NCBI GenBank assembly: GCA_016705545.1
Contig: JADIYA010000018.1
Coordinates: forward strand, 35,879-99,878
Origin: Flavobacteriales bacterium
Lineage (GTDB): Bacteria; Bacteroidota; Bacteroidia; Flavobacteriales_F; PHOS-HE28
Direction: 5' to 3'
DNA: 64,000 nt
The notes under the pieces were generated by a model. That model worked only from the letters and a program-made list of their open reading frames with translations. It did no database searches and was not told the origin of the DNA. Each line of letters begins with the position of its first letter. Position 1 is the stretch's first letter. Of the stretch, positions 10,495 through 18,937 are shown piece after piece. Made by a program: the position numbers and the translations under genes.

Positions 10495-11611
10495 GCCTCA
10501 ACGATCGCACCTGATGCCGGACGAGTCCGCTCCAGCGCATCCCCGAGCGCGCGGAGAATCCTGTCGTGCTCTTCTGACGTCATGCCATTGATCAGCGGCA
10601 AGCAGAGCACGCGCGCTGCGCAATCGCGGCTCACGGGGCACGGGGCGCTCTGCACATAGGGCAGCGCATCGAGCGATGGATAGAAATAGCGGCGCGCATG
10701 CACGCCCTCTTCGGCCAATGCTTTCAGCACGCGCTCACGTGTTTCGGCATCGGGCAGCAGCACCGGGTAGTAGGAGTAGTTCCACAAAGTGCCTTCGGGC
10801 AGCACGGGGCGCTGCACGGGCAGGCCATCGAGGGCCTCATCGTAGCGTTCGCACAGGGCCTTGCGCTCGGCAATGTTGCAATCCATGCACGGCAGCACGG
10901 CAAGCCCCATGGCGGCATGCACCTCGCTCATCTTGGCGTTCATGCCCAAGGTGAAGTGCTCATCGCCCGAGTGGCCGAAGCTGCGCAACAGGCGCGTTGC
11001 CTTGTCGAGCTCCGGCGTATGCACGATGGTAGCACCGCCCTCCACGGTGTGGAAGAGCTTGGTGGCATGGAAGCTCAAGGTGCTGGCATCACCGTAGGAA
11101 GTGATGGGCCTGCCCTGTAGCGCACATCGAAGGCATGGGCGGCATCGTAGATCACCTTCAACCCGTGCTTCTTGGCGATGGCATCGATGGCCTCCACATC
11201 GCAGGGAATGCCATAGACGTGCGTGGCCAGGATGGCTGTGGTGCGCGGCGTGATGGCGGCCTCGATCAGCGCGGGATCGATGCAGAGCGTATCGGGTCGG
11301 ATGTCCACGAAGACCGGCGTGCAGCCCTCCCAGAGCAGCGCGCTGGTGGTGGCCACGTAGCTGTATGGTGTGGTAATCACCTCGCCCTTCACTTGCAAAG
11401 CGCGAAGGGCCAGTTGGATGGCGAGGGTGCCATTGGCCATGAGCAGCAAGTGCGGCGCTTCGAGGCGCTCGCGCAAGGCCGCTTCGAGGCGCTTGTGCAA
11501 GGGGCCGTTGTTGGTGAGCACATGGCTCTCGTAGGCCTCGTTGAGCAAACGCAGGTACTCTTCCTTGGGTGGGAGGAAGGTGCGGGTGACGTAGATCGGC
11601 TGGTGGCTCAT
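10491..11611 (-). CDS. DegT/DnrJ/EryC1/StrS family sugar aminotransferase, frameshifted
   Basis: PLP-dependent nucleotide-sugar aminotransferase. From ATG 11611: YVTRTFLPPKEEYLRLL, then the cofactor-binding ANGTLAIQLALRAL, PYSYVATTSAL, VIYDAAHAFDV (Asp to the pyridine ring), and after a shift near 11115 the catalytic SFHATKLFHTVEGGA, whose lysine forms the internal aldimine. The C-terminal half (MSEVHAAMGLAVL, HARRYFYPSLDALPY) is complete to the stop at 10491. About 373 residues, the normal size. It starts 36 bases after the upstream sulfotransferase stop. Likely makes an aminodeoxy-sugar for the exported glycan, for example a 3- or 4-amino sugar; the exact position cannot be read from sequence. 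Confidence 0.85.
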
Positions 11612-11647
11612 ACCGTTGATCGGACCGCAAGCTACCGAGATGGCGGT

Positions 11648-12637
11648 TCACTTATAGGCACAGGCTTTGAAAGCGGGCGCACGGAGCAGCTTTAGACTAT
11701 GGGCGAGAGCGCGCCTGAAACGAAGTTGCAAGGGGTAGAGCGCCATGAGCGCACCATCCAACGGGGACCGGCACCACCAGCCGTCGGTTCCATAGCCGGT
11801 TGCCCGTAGCCAACCGCCTGCGACACGGTCGAAGACGTACCGTTGACGGAGGCCCATGCGCGCTTGCCAGATGGCGCCAGGTTTCTCCCGCAAGGCATTG
11901 TGGCTGGCGTCACCGCTGCTCACCTGCTTGCGGTCGAAGTGATGCTCGGCAGCTATCCGGTCGCACCAGGCATCATCGGGATCAAGTTCGCAGAAAGCGA
12001 GCAGCTTGCGCAATCCTCCTGCGGAATCGGCCAGCAGGTCCTCATAGCGCATTTCCATGAAGCGCGATGCATCGACGCGTTTCCCATGCGCGCGCGACAG
12101 CCTCACGGAATCTGCCCATTCGCGCGCTGCGCCTTCCATGCTGGCCGCTCCGAACCCCACCCGGGCGCGCGCGCTCAGCATGCTCAGGGCTGTATCACGG
12201 CCATCACGGATCATATGGATGTACCGCCCACCGGGCATCAGATGCTCGATCAGCGGCAAGTGATAGGTATAGCCAGGGTGCTTCTCGAGTAGCAATGAAG
12301 CGCCGGGCTTGGCGGTCTGGATGCGGCGGTAGGTCTGCTGAGCGATGGCGCGCAGGCCATCGTCGAACTCCGCCTCGGTCACGATAATCGAAGCCCCTGT
12401 TTCCATTCACCACGGTCGATGTGGCCCTTCTCGCGCAAGAAGGCATCGCGCGCCGGGGCCAAGTACCGCGAGAGCAATGTCATTTCGCGCGGTGCGCTAA
12501 CGATCGCGGGATGCTGCTCCAGCATGCGATGCAGCCACGTGGTGCGCTGCGCGGGGGCCCCGATGATGTACAGGACCCCCCACCCCCAGCGTCTGACCGT
12601 GCGGCAGCCCCGACTCGGCATGCGGATTCATGGTCAT
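11648..12637 (-). CDS. Sulfotransferase, frameshifted near 5' end
   Basis: PAPS-dependent sulfotransferase. VLYIIGAPAQRTTWLHRML is the 5'-phosphosulfate loop; GGRYIHMIRDGRDTALSML, the 3'-phosphate motif with its arginine and serine, lies in the frame that runs to the stop at 11648. The two parts are joined by a shift near 12400. The region before the loop contains a G-run (complement of 12576-12588) and reads in frame from the upstream sulfotransferase, so an indel there probably hides the true junction; ATG 12637, overlapping a TGA in the other frame, is a reasonable start. Length about 325 residues. Third sulfotransferase of the cluster; acceptor unknown. Confidence 0.75.
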
Positions 12638-13453
12638 GTTGCTTGGGATCAGCACGATGCCGAACCGTTCGTGAACAGCGCGCGCATCATCGGCGAAATA
12701 GCTGATGAGGTCGCGCTTCAGCGCTGGTGAGAGCGGCTCGCCATATTCCCGTGCATTGCTCCGTGTGCCGAATGCCGGATGATCCGAAGGAAAGGGGGAG
12801 AGTCCCAGATCGATGAGCACAGGATTCACCAGTGATGCCGGATACTTTTTGAGCGTTTCGAATGATTCCACCCGCAACCGGTCGCCCCCCACATGGTGCA
12901 GGTAGCGTTCCAGTTGTGGCATGTAACGCCCACGATCGAGGTAGCGCTTCGCGGAATGCACTGCTTTGCCACTCAGCTCGTCTTCCACGGCTTGGGCGAA
13001 GGGTCGTGGATCATATAGGTGGCCATGCATCGGGTCGCCATTGAAGCGGTGGTACATGTTCCATGCGCTGTATGCCCGTTCCACTGGATGGCGCAGCACC
13101 GCTAAGCATCGGGCGCGCGGAAGGTGGCGAGCGATCCGCTCAGCGGTCGATTCATGATAGAGGTACATCGGTGAGGCATCGAAGGTGAGGGCCAGGCCAG
13201 CCAAGGGTCGGCGCGGGAAGAACGAGCGATAGTGGTTCATCCCTTTGGCATAGGCAGACTCGCTGCTGAAGAACGACACCTCCTTCACCCTCGGCTGCAC
13301 GATCCGCGGATGCTTGCTGAGCAGCTCATATAGCGTGGTGGTTCCGGCTTTCTGCGCACCGATGATGATGAGTTCGGGCTGCATACGCGGCATGAACGGC
13401 TGCAAGGGCCGCGTGGCAATGAGCAGGGCTTTTCCGAGGGAAAGGGCCATCAC
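12634..13453 (-). CDS. Sulfotransferase (heparan-type fold)
   Basis: PAPS-dependent sulfotransferase of the NDST/heparan-sulfate-like group. The N-terminal PELIIIGAQKAGTTTLYELL loop and the following KEVSFFSSESAYAKGMNHY are diagnostic of that group; ARCLAVLRHPVERAYSAWNM is the 3'-phosphate site, and LRVESFETLKKYP follows. The coding part runs without break from ATG 13453 (or 13450) to at least IVLIPSN near 12640. The annotated end assumes a stop TGA at 12634-12636 reached by a one-base shift, because the open frame otherwise runs into the next sulfotransferase. It overlaps the ABC ATPase stop by 4 bases, tying it to the exporter operon. Glycan sulfation is the most likely role. Confidence 0.8.
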
Positions 13454-14712
13454 CGGTTCCAGATGAGCGTTGGTCGCACCGCACCGGGCATCTTGCGGAA
13501 GGTGGAGCCCGAACGGGCGCCTTCGTGCACATCGAAGCTCAGCACATCCTCCGCCTTGAAGAGGACCCGTCCTTGACGGAAGAAGACCAAGTGGTAACGA
13601 TAGGTATTGGAGTTGAGCAGCTGCGCGGGTATGGTGCAGGCCACTTTGCTGCGTCCGAGATTCCAGAACCGGGCCGGTTGGCTGGCCGAGAGGTCGTTGC
13701 TGAAGGCGATGGCATCGTTGCCGGTGCGCACTTGCAGCCGGATATCGAGGTCGGCATCGGCGATGCCCAGGTTGTCCAGCTCGATTTCGATGCGGACGGC
13801 CGAATCGGTGGTGAAGGCTCCCGAAGGATCATCGCTGATGGCGCGAACGGAGACCAAGCGAAGGTCCTCCGTTCCAGGGCCCTCCCCTTCGGCCCATTCC
13901 TGCGCACTGTGCTGGTGCGTGCTCACAAGCAGGTAATCACGCACCAGTTCATCCGTAGGACCTTCCGCTCGGAGCCGTCCTTTCTCAAGCCAGATGGCCC
14001 GGGTGCAGAGGCTTTGCAGGCTCACCAGGTTGTGGCTCACGAAGAGGATGGTGCGCCCGCTGGACGCCACTTCACGCATGCTGCCGATGCATTTGCGCTG
14101 GAACTCGGCATCGCCCACGGCGAGCACTTCATCGACGATCAGGATCTCCGGATCCAGGTGCGCGGCCACGCTGAAGCCCAAGCGCACTTTCATGCCGCTG
14201 CTGTAGCGCTTGATCGGTGAATCGAGGTGATGCTCGATGCCGCTGAAGGCGATGATCTGGTCGAGCTTGCGGTTGATCTCGGCCTTGCGCATGCCAAGGA
14301 TGGCGCCGTTGAGGTAGATGTTCTCGCGTCCGGTGAGCTCCGGGTGGAAGCCCGTGCCCACCTCGAGCAAGCTGCTCACCTTGCCGCGCATGCGGATCAC
14401 GCCTTCGGTAGGCAGGGAGATCCGGGAGAGGAGCTTGAGGAGCGTGCTCTTGCCCGCGCCGTTGCGCCCGATGATCCCGAGCATCTCGCCGCGCTTCACC
14501 TCGAAGGACACGCCTTGCAGCGACCAGAAGTAATCGCCCACGCGCTGCTCACCCTCCGGCGCCCGCCGCTTCTTGCCCGCATCGGCCCGACCGCGCATTC
14601 GGCCCCAGAGCGCAACGGCCTCATCGGCAAGCAGGTCGCTGCCCATCACGCCCAGCCTGTATCGCTTGCGCAGGTCCTCGACCTGGATCACCAAATCACT
14701 TCGCCCGCTCAT
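13450..14712 (-). CDS. Polysaccharide ABC exporter ATP-binding subunit (Wzt-like)
   Basis: Cytoplasmic ATPase of an ABC polysaccharide exporter, intact at 420 residues. Walker A GRNGAGKST is at about 82-90, the signature YSSGMKVRL at about 170-178, Walker B EILIVDEVLAVGD follows, and the H-loop is FVSHN. The extra segment before Walker A and the LEVGTGFHPELTGREN stretch are typical of the teichoic-acid/O-antigen exporter subfamily. Residues from about 260 form a beta-rich Wzt C-terminal-like domain which in characterised exporters reads the glycan's terminal modification. The gene overlaps the permease stop by 4 bases and the next sulfotransferase start by 4 bases. Confidence 0.92.
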   Translation of the reverse strand: MSGRSDLVIQVEDLRKRYRLGVMGSDLLADEAVALWGRMRGRADAGKKRRAPEGEQRVGDYFWSLQGVSFEVKRGEMLGIIGRNGAGKSTLLKLLSRISLPTEGVIRMRGKVSSLLEVGTGFHPELTGRENIYLNGAILGMRKAEINRKLDQIIAFSGIEHHLDSPIKRYSSGMKVRLGFSVAAHLDPEILIVDEVLAVGDAEFQRKCIGSMREVASSGRTILFVSHNLVSLQSLCTRAIWLEKGRLRAEGPTDELVRDYLLVSTHQHSAQEWAEGEGPGTEDLRLVSVRAISDDPSGAFTTDSAVRIEIELDNLGIADADLDIRLQVRTGNDAIAFSNDLSASQPARFWNLGRSKVACTIPAQLLNSNTYRYHLVFFRQGRVLFKAEDVLSFDVHEGARSGSTFRKMPGAVRPTLIWNR

Positions 14713-15590
14713 ATCACATCAGCGAATGAGCGCTCTACGCGCTGGAAGAGAAGGAGGCCGAGCACCAGCACAACGACTGCCACCCCTGCGCTGTACCAAA
14801 GGGTGCCCCATTCCATGGGCATTCCCAGCAAGGCTGCACGGAAGCCCTCGATCACCGGAGTGAGCGGGTTCAGTTCGATGGCCGCGCGGAGCTTGCTGCC
14901 GGGCGCGGTCATCGAGAGCGGGAAGATCACCGGGCTGGCGTACATCAGCAGTTGCACAGCGAAGCCGATGAGGAGGCCGAAGTCGCGGTAGCGCGCGGTG
15001 AGCGCGCTGACCCCGAGGCCGACGCCCAGGCCCATGACGGCGATGATGGCGATGAGCGCGGGCAACATGGCGGCCTCGGCCCCCACGGGCCATGGGTGCT
15101 TGCCGAGCAGCGCGTAGATGAGCGCGAACACCAGATAAGCCGTGAGCTGCACCCCGAAATTGAATCCGGTGGCGAGCACCGTGGCCAAGGGCGCCACCAG
15201 CCGTGGGAAGTACACCTTGGTCATCAAGGCGGCGTTGCTCAACAGGGTCTGGGAGGTGCGTGTGACCACGCCGCTGAAGAAGCCCCAGGGCACCACTGCG
15301 CTCAGGTAGAAGAGCAAGGGCGGTATGCCGGACGGCGCCATGCGCGCCATGATCCCGAAGACCACGGCGAACATGATGGAGGTGAGCAGCGGTTGCAGGA
15401 CCTGCCATGCAGGGCCGATGAGGGTCTGCTTGTACACCGCGAGCAAGTCGCGCCGGACCAGCAGCAGCAGCAGGTCACGATAGCGCCAGATCTCGCGCAG
15501 GTCCAGGCTCCACCAACCGTGTTCGGGACGTACCACTACCTCCCATTGCTCCGATTGCGCGTCCCCGGCATCACGCATGGCCATGGTCAT
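14709..15590 (-). CDS. Polysaccharide ABC exporter permease (Wzm-like, ABC-2 type)
   Basis: Inner-membrane permease of the exporter, 293 residues. An amphipathic N-terminus (EHGWWSLDLREIWRYRDLL) precedes VRRDLLAVYKQTLIGPAWQV, the classic ABC-2 transporter entry signature, and then six hydrophobic segments, e.g. FAVVFGIMARM and LIAIIAVMGLGVGLGV. The end LNPLTPVIEGFRAALLG before the last helix is also typical. ATG 15590 overlaps the stop of the tyrosine-kinase gene by 4 bases. With the ATPase at 13450-14712 it makes a complete exporter; together they point to export of a finished undecaprenyl-linked glycan instead of a Wzx/Wzy route. Confidence 0.92.
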   Translation of the reverse strand: MTMAMRDAGDAQSEQWEVVVRPEHGWWSLDLREIWRYRDLLLLLVRRDLLAVYKQTLIGPAWQVLQPLLTSIMFAVVFGIMARMAPSGIPPLLFYLSAVVPWGFFSGVVTRTSQTLLSNAALMTKVYFPRLVAPLATVLATGFNFGVQLTAYLVFALIYALLGKHPWPVGAEAAMLPALIAIIAVMGLGVGLGVSALTARYRDFGLLIGFAVQLLMYASPVIFPLSMTAPGSKLRAAIELNPLTPVIEGFRAALLGMPMEWGTLWYSAGVAVVVLVLGLLLFQRVERSFADVI

Positions 15591-18004
15591 GCGGATTGGT
15601 TCCGGTCATCGCTCTTCTCCTTGCCTTTGCTCCGGCGGCCATAGCCATATCCATAGCCATAGCCGCTGCCGTAGCCGTACGCATAACGGTATCCGTAGCC
15701 GTAATTGGTATTGTAGTAGTACTTGCTCTTCTTCATCCGGACGCCGTTGAGGATGAAGCCCGCATTTGTGCCCGGGTTGGTGGCCAGCACTTCCAAGGCA
15801 TTGTTCACATGGTCCTTGCTGGCGAATTGCGTGTTCACCACGAACATGGTGCAGTCGGCATAGCGCATCATCAGGAGCGCGTCGGTAATCAGGCCCACGG
15901 GCGGGGTATCGACGAGCACGTAGTCGTATTCCAAGCGGGCCTCAGCGAACAACTCCTCCAGCTTCTTGCTGAGCACGAGCTCCGAGGCATTGGGCGGTGT
16001 GGGGCCGCTGAGCATCACATGGAAATTCTCGAACTGGGTGGGCAGCACGGCATCACGCCAGGGCACCTTGCCGATGAGCACGTTGCTCAGGCCCGTAGCG
16101 CTGCTCATGCCCAGGCCGGTGGCCACCTTGGGCTTGTGCAGGTCGAGTTCGAGCAGCAGCACGCGCTTGCCGGCCTTGGCCAGGATCGCACTGAGGTTCA
16201 CCGAGCAGAAGGTCTTCCCTTCGTTGGGCCTGTAGCTGGTCACCATCACCACTTTGCCGCCTTCGCCCCTGCCCTGCACGTACTCCAGATTGGTGCGCAC
16301 GGACCGGAAGCTCTCGGTAATGGCGGCCTTGGGGTCGCTGTCCACCACCACGTAGTTCTGCTCGGCTTTCTCGCTGGCGATGATCTCACCGTAGATGGGC
16401 AGCGGCGTGAGTTCCTTGAGCTGGTCGGCGTTCTCGATGCGGTCGTAGAACATCACGCGGATGAAGACCACCAGCAGCGCCACCACCACCCCGCCGAGCA
16501 TGAAGGTGTAAAGGATCTTGGCTTTGTCCGGCCGCACCACGCCCAATCCGCGTGCGCTCTCGATCACCTTGGTCTGCGGCACGATGCCGGCCCGGGCAAT
16601 GATGGTGCTGGCGCGCTTCTCGAGCATGAACGTGTAGAGCCGCTCGTTCACGGCAAGGCGGCGCTGGATGTTGATCATGTCGCGCTGCTTCCTCGGGAGC
16701 TTCTGGAGCATGCGCTCATAATCGCCGACCTGTGATTGCACATCGGCCATGCGCCCTTGCTTCGCGGCACGGGCGTTCTTGATGTACGTGAGCAGGCTGG
16801 CCCGGTCTCGTTGAAGCGTGCTATCAACCTCTTGCACCGCCATGTTGGCTGCAGTGCCGGAGTAGAGCATGGCATTGCGCTCCATCTGCTTGTTCACGAG
16901 GCTGCCGAGCATGTCGCGGAGGAACATGTCCTCGATGATGAAGGTGGCCGGCGGCAGCAGGCGCTCGTCCTCGCTATTGAGGACGTACTCCTCCAACGCA
17001 TCAAGCGCCTGCATGTCGAGCTCGAACTGCCTCCGCTGCTTGTCGTAGGTGACCATCTCGCTGAAGAAGAGGTTCTCCTCCCGCTCGATGTCGATGACGT
17101 CCTCATCCTGCTTGTAGCTGAGCAATTCGCGCTCATGCTGGTCGAGCACCACGGTGACCTCAGCGAGCTGGCGGTCGATGTAGTTCACCGTATTCTCATT
17201 GATCTCGTATTCGCTCTTCAGCGTCTGCCGGATGTACTCCGCGGAGAGCGAATCCAGGAAGAGCTTGGCGCGCTCAGGCACCTCATCCTCCGTGGTCACC
17301 TCGAGGATGGTGGTGAACTCCTGGTTATCGACCTTGATGGACTTGATGCGCTCATTGACTTGCCGGGCGCGCTCATGCCGCACGAATTGGTAATCGGTCT
17401 GCGCGAACTGGGCCTGATTCTTCGCCGTCATGTACGGCGAGCGGTCCACGCGGATGACGAAATCATCATCGCGCTCATCCACATTGAACCGGAAGGTCTT
17501 GCGAGCGACCTCCCCATCCTTGTCGTAGCTCAGCTCGTAGCGGTCGATATCCAGGATCCGCAGGTCGATCGGCCGGTCATACAAGCGCTTGGAGAGCACC
17601 TGCATATTGACCTTGAATGGCATGTTGCCGTAATGCTGCGTGGTCTTGAATCTGCCGACGATGAAGTACGAAACGTCGAAATCCAGCTTGTCCAGGGTCC
17701 GGTTCACAAGGTCGAAGCTGGTGAGCACCCGCTTCTGGTTCACGAGGTCGCTGTAAGCGCCAACGTACCCGATGCTCTTGTACACCTGGGTCTGGTAGTC
17801 GTACACCTCGCGGTCGCGCAGCAGGATCTGGGTCCGAGCGCCATATACATCCGGCAATTTGTAGCTGTACAGGTAGGCCAGCACGGCCGAGACGCCAAGG
17901 GCAACCGCCACGAAGTACCAGTTCTTCGTGGCTATGCGCAGGAAGGCACGGACATCCTTCGCATCGATGATGCTGTTGCGCTGCTGAGCCTTGGGGGAGG
18001 ACAT
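15587..18004 (-). CDS. Wzc-like polysaccharide co-polymerase / BY-kinase
   Basis: Inner-membrane chain-length regulator and tyrosine autokinase, about 805 residues. Order: first membrane helix (NWYFVAVALGVSAVLAYLY), Wzz periplasmic region with long coiled coils, second membrane helix (ILYTFMLGGVVVALLVVF), then a BY-kinase domain with Walker A SYRPNEGKTFCS, Walker A' VLLLELDLHKP and Walker B YDYVLVDTPPVG. The C-terminus is a dense tyrosine/glycine tail of GYGYGY type before a basic end, the expected autophosphorylation cluster. The start ATG 18004 (MSSPKAQQ) is preferred over the longer ORF start at 18058, because a near-perfect -7 promoter element (18056-18063) would otherwise lie inside the gene. 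Its N-terminal ORF is intact, and it heads the exporter operon. Confidence 0.92.
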   Translation of the reverse strand: MSSPKAQQRNSIIDAKDVRAFLRIATKNWYFVAVALGVSAVLAYLYSYKLPDVYGARTQILLRDREVYDYQTQVYKSIGYVGAYSDLVNQKRVLTSFDLVNRTLDKLDFDVSYFIVGRFKTTQHYGNMPFKVNMQVLSKRLYDRPIDLRILDIDRYELSYDKDGEVARKTFRFNVDERDDDFVIRVDRSPYMTAKNQAQFAQTDYQFVRHERARQVNERIKSIKVDNQEFTTILEVTTEDEVPERAKLFLDSLSAEYIRQTLKSEYEINENTVNYIDRQLAEVTVVLDQHERELLSYKQDEDVIDIEREENLFFSEMVTYDKQRRQFELDMQALDALEEYVLNSEDERLLPPATFIIEDMFLRDMLGSLVNKQMERNAMLYSGTAANMAVQEVDSTLQRDRASLLTYIKNARAAKQGRMADVQSQVGDYERMLQKLPRKQRDMINIQRRLAVNERLYTFMLEKRASTIIARAGIVPQTKVIESARGLGVVRPDKAKILYTFMLGGVVVALLVVFIRVMFYDRIENADQLKELTPLPIYGEIIASEKAEQNYVVVDSDPKAAITESFRSVRTNLEYVQGRGEGGKVVMVTSYRPNEGKTFCSVNLSAILAKAGKRVLLLELDLHKPKVATGLGMSSATGLSNVLIGKVPWRDAVLPTQFENFHVMLSGPTPPNASELVLSKKLEELFAEARLEYDYVLVDTPPVGLITDALLMMRYADCTMFVVNTQFASKDHVNNALEVLATNPGTNAGFILNGVRMKKSKYYYNTNYGYGYRYAYGYGSGYGYGYGYGRRSKGKEKSDDRNQSA

Positions 18005-18055
18005 CCAGTGGGGTGCGGACGCGCAAGGGCGCGGTTTACCGCCGATGAAAGCGGC

Positions 18056-18063
18056 CAAATATA
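18056..18063 (-). promoter_or_regulatory. -7 promoter element of the wzc operon
   Basis: TATATTTG on the minus strand matches TAnnTTTG exactly. A transcript would start near 18050 and leave a leader of about 45 bases before ATG 18004. No clear TTTG -33 element is seen. Confidence 0.5.
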
Positions 18064-18120
18064 GGTGGGGGGTCCCGCGTGCCTAGGACGGAGCACTGCC
18101 TTCGTCGGTCGAAAAGTCAT

Positions 18121-18153
18121 TTTGGCGAGATTGATTTGCTTTCGATACTTTTG
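18121..18153 (+). promoter_or_regulatory. Promoter of the PID-CTERM/exosortase operon
   Basis: TTTG at 18121-18124, a 21-base spacer and TACTTTTG at 18146-18153 match the Bacteroidota sigma-A consensus (TTTG, 19-21 bases, TAnnTTTG). The ATG at 18180 lies 26 bases downstream. The element is back to back with the wzc promoter. Confidence 0.6.
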
Positions 18154-18179
18154 GCGGCGATCAAAGTCCTCCTGATCTG

Positions 18180-18386
18180 ATGCAACTGGTCCTACGCGCG
18201 CTCTTCGTCCTCGGCATGGTTGTGCTTCCCTGCGCTGGTGCCCTCATGGCACAGCCTGTCGGTGGGCCGCCGCCCTGCTGGCCCCCGCCTTGCATCCCGA
18301 TTGACGGCGGATTGAGCGCTTTGTTGGCAGCTGGCCTGCTTTACGGAGGCGCCAAGGCCGCGCAGATGCGCCGGCGTCAGGCATAG
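18180..18386 (+). CDS. Short PID-CTERM sorting-signal protein
   Basis: A 68-residue exported peptide. Residues 1-24 form a signal peptide (charged start, hydrophobic core, ALMAQ cleavage site). The mature part before the sorting signal is only about 15 residues, rich in proline with two cysteines at 33 and 38 (PPPCWPPPC). Then comes PIDGG (about 40-44), a hydrophobic helix LSALLAAGLLYGG and a basic tail AQMRRRQA: the tripartite C-terminal exosortase signal known in Bacteroidota as PID-CTERM. The exosortase gene begins two bases after the stop, so it is almost certainly the substrate. The role of the peptide is unknown. Recognition rests on the motif and context, both clear. Confidence 0.8.
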   Translation: MQLVLRALFVLGMVVLPCAGALMAQPVGGPPPCWPPPCIPIDGGLSALLAAGLLYGGAKAAQMRRRQA

Positions 18387-18388
18387 GC

Positions 18389-18937
18389 ATGTCCCTCTCT
18401 TCCGGCTCCGCGACCAAGCGTGACCCGCTGATTCGTTTCCTTGTCGTTGGAGTAGGCCTTTGGCTGGCATGGCTCCTGACCTACCACCTAGGGCTGCATC
18501 CCTGGGGCAAGCTCGATCGGGCCGTGATCAACAGCCTGGTCTCCATCGCCACCTTCGTCCTCGAGGGCCTCGGACACGAAATGCTGCCTGAGCCGCGCAT
18601 CGATCTGGAGCGCTACATCGGTATTCAGGGCGGAAGCCATCTCTGGATCGGCGATCCCTGCAATGGCATCCCGCTCTTCGCCGTGTTCATGGTCTTCATC
18701 ATCGCCTTTCCAGGACCTTGGAAACACAAGGCCTGGTTCATTCCTGCTGGCATCGCCCTGATCCATTTGCTCAATGCTCTTCGTGTCGCGGTCCTGTGCA
18801 TCGTTGTCACACACGGTTATGGCTGGCTCGAATTCAACCACGACTACACCTTCTATGTGGTGGTTTACGGCGCCGTATTCGGGCTCTGGTACCTCTGGGT
18901 GAAGCGGTTCAGCAATTGGACGAAGCGCGTTGCATGA
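18389..18937 (+). CDS. Exosortase/archaeosortase family transpeptidase (Bacteroidota XrtX-like)
   Basis: Multi-pass inner-membrane cysteine transpeptidase-like enzyme of 182 residues that is expected to cleave PID-CTERM proteins and transfer them to an acceptor. The catalytic triad of the family is visible: Cys91 in WIGDPCNGIPLF, Arg132 in HLLNALRVAVL, and His151 in LEFNHDYTFYVVVYG. Hydrophobic helices lie around 16-35, 95-108, 116-140 and 152-170. It follows its presumed substrate by two bases and overlaps the next membrane protein by 4 bases. The divergent neighbour is the Wzc-like kinase, as exosortases are often linked to exopolysaccharide genes. Subtype (XrtX or another) is inferred from PID-CTERM pairing. 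Confidence 0.85.
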   Translation: MSLSSGSATKRDPLIRFLVVGVGLWLAWLLTYHLGLHPWGKLDRAVINSLVSIATFVLEGLGHEMLPEPRIDLERYIGIQGGSHLWIGDPCNGIPLFAVFMVFIIAFPGPWKHKAWFIPAGIALIHLLNALRVAVLCIVVTHGYGWLEFNHDYTFYVVVYGAVFGLWYLWVKRFSNWTKRVA

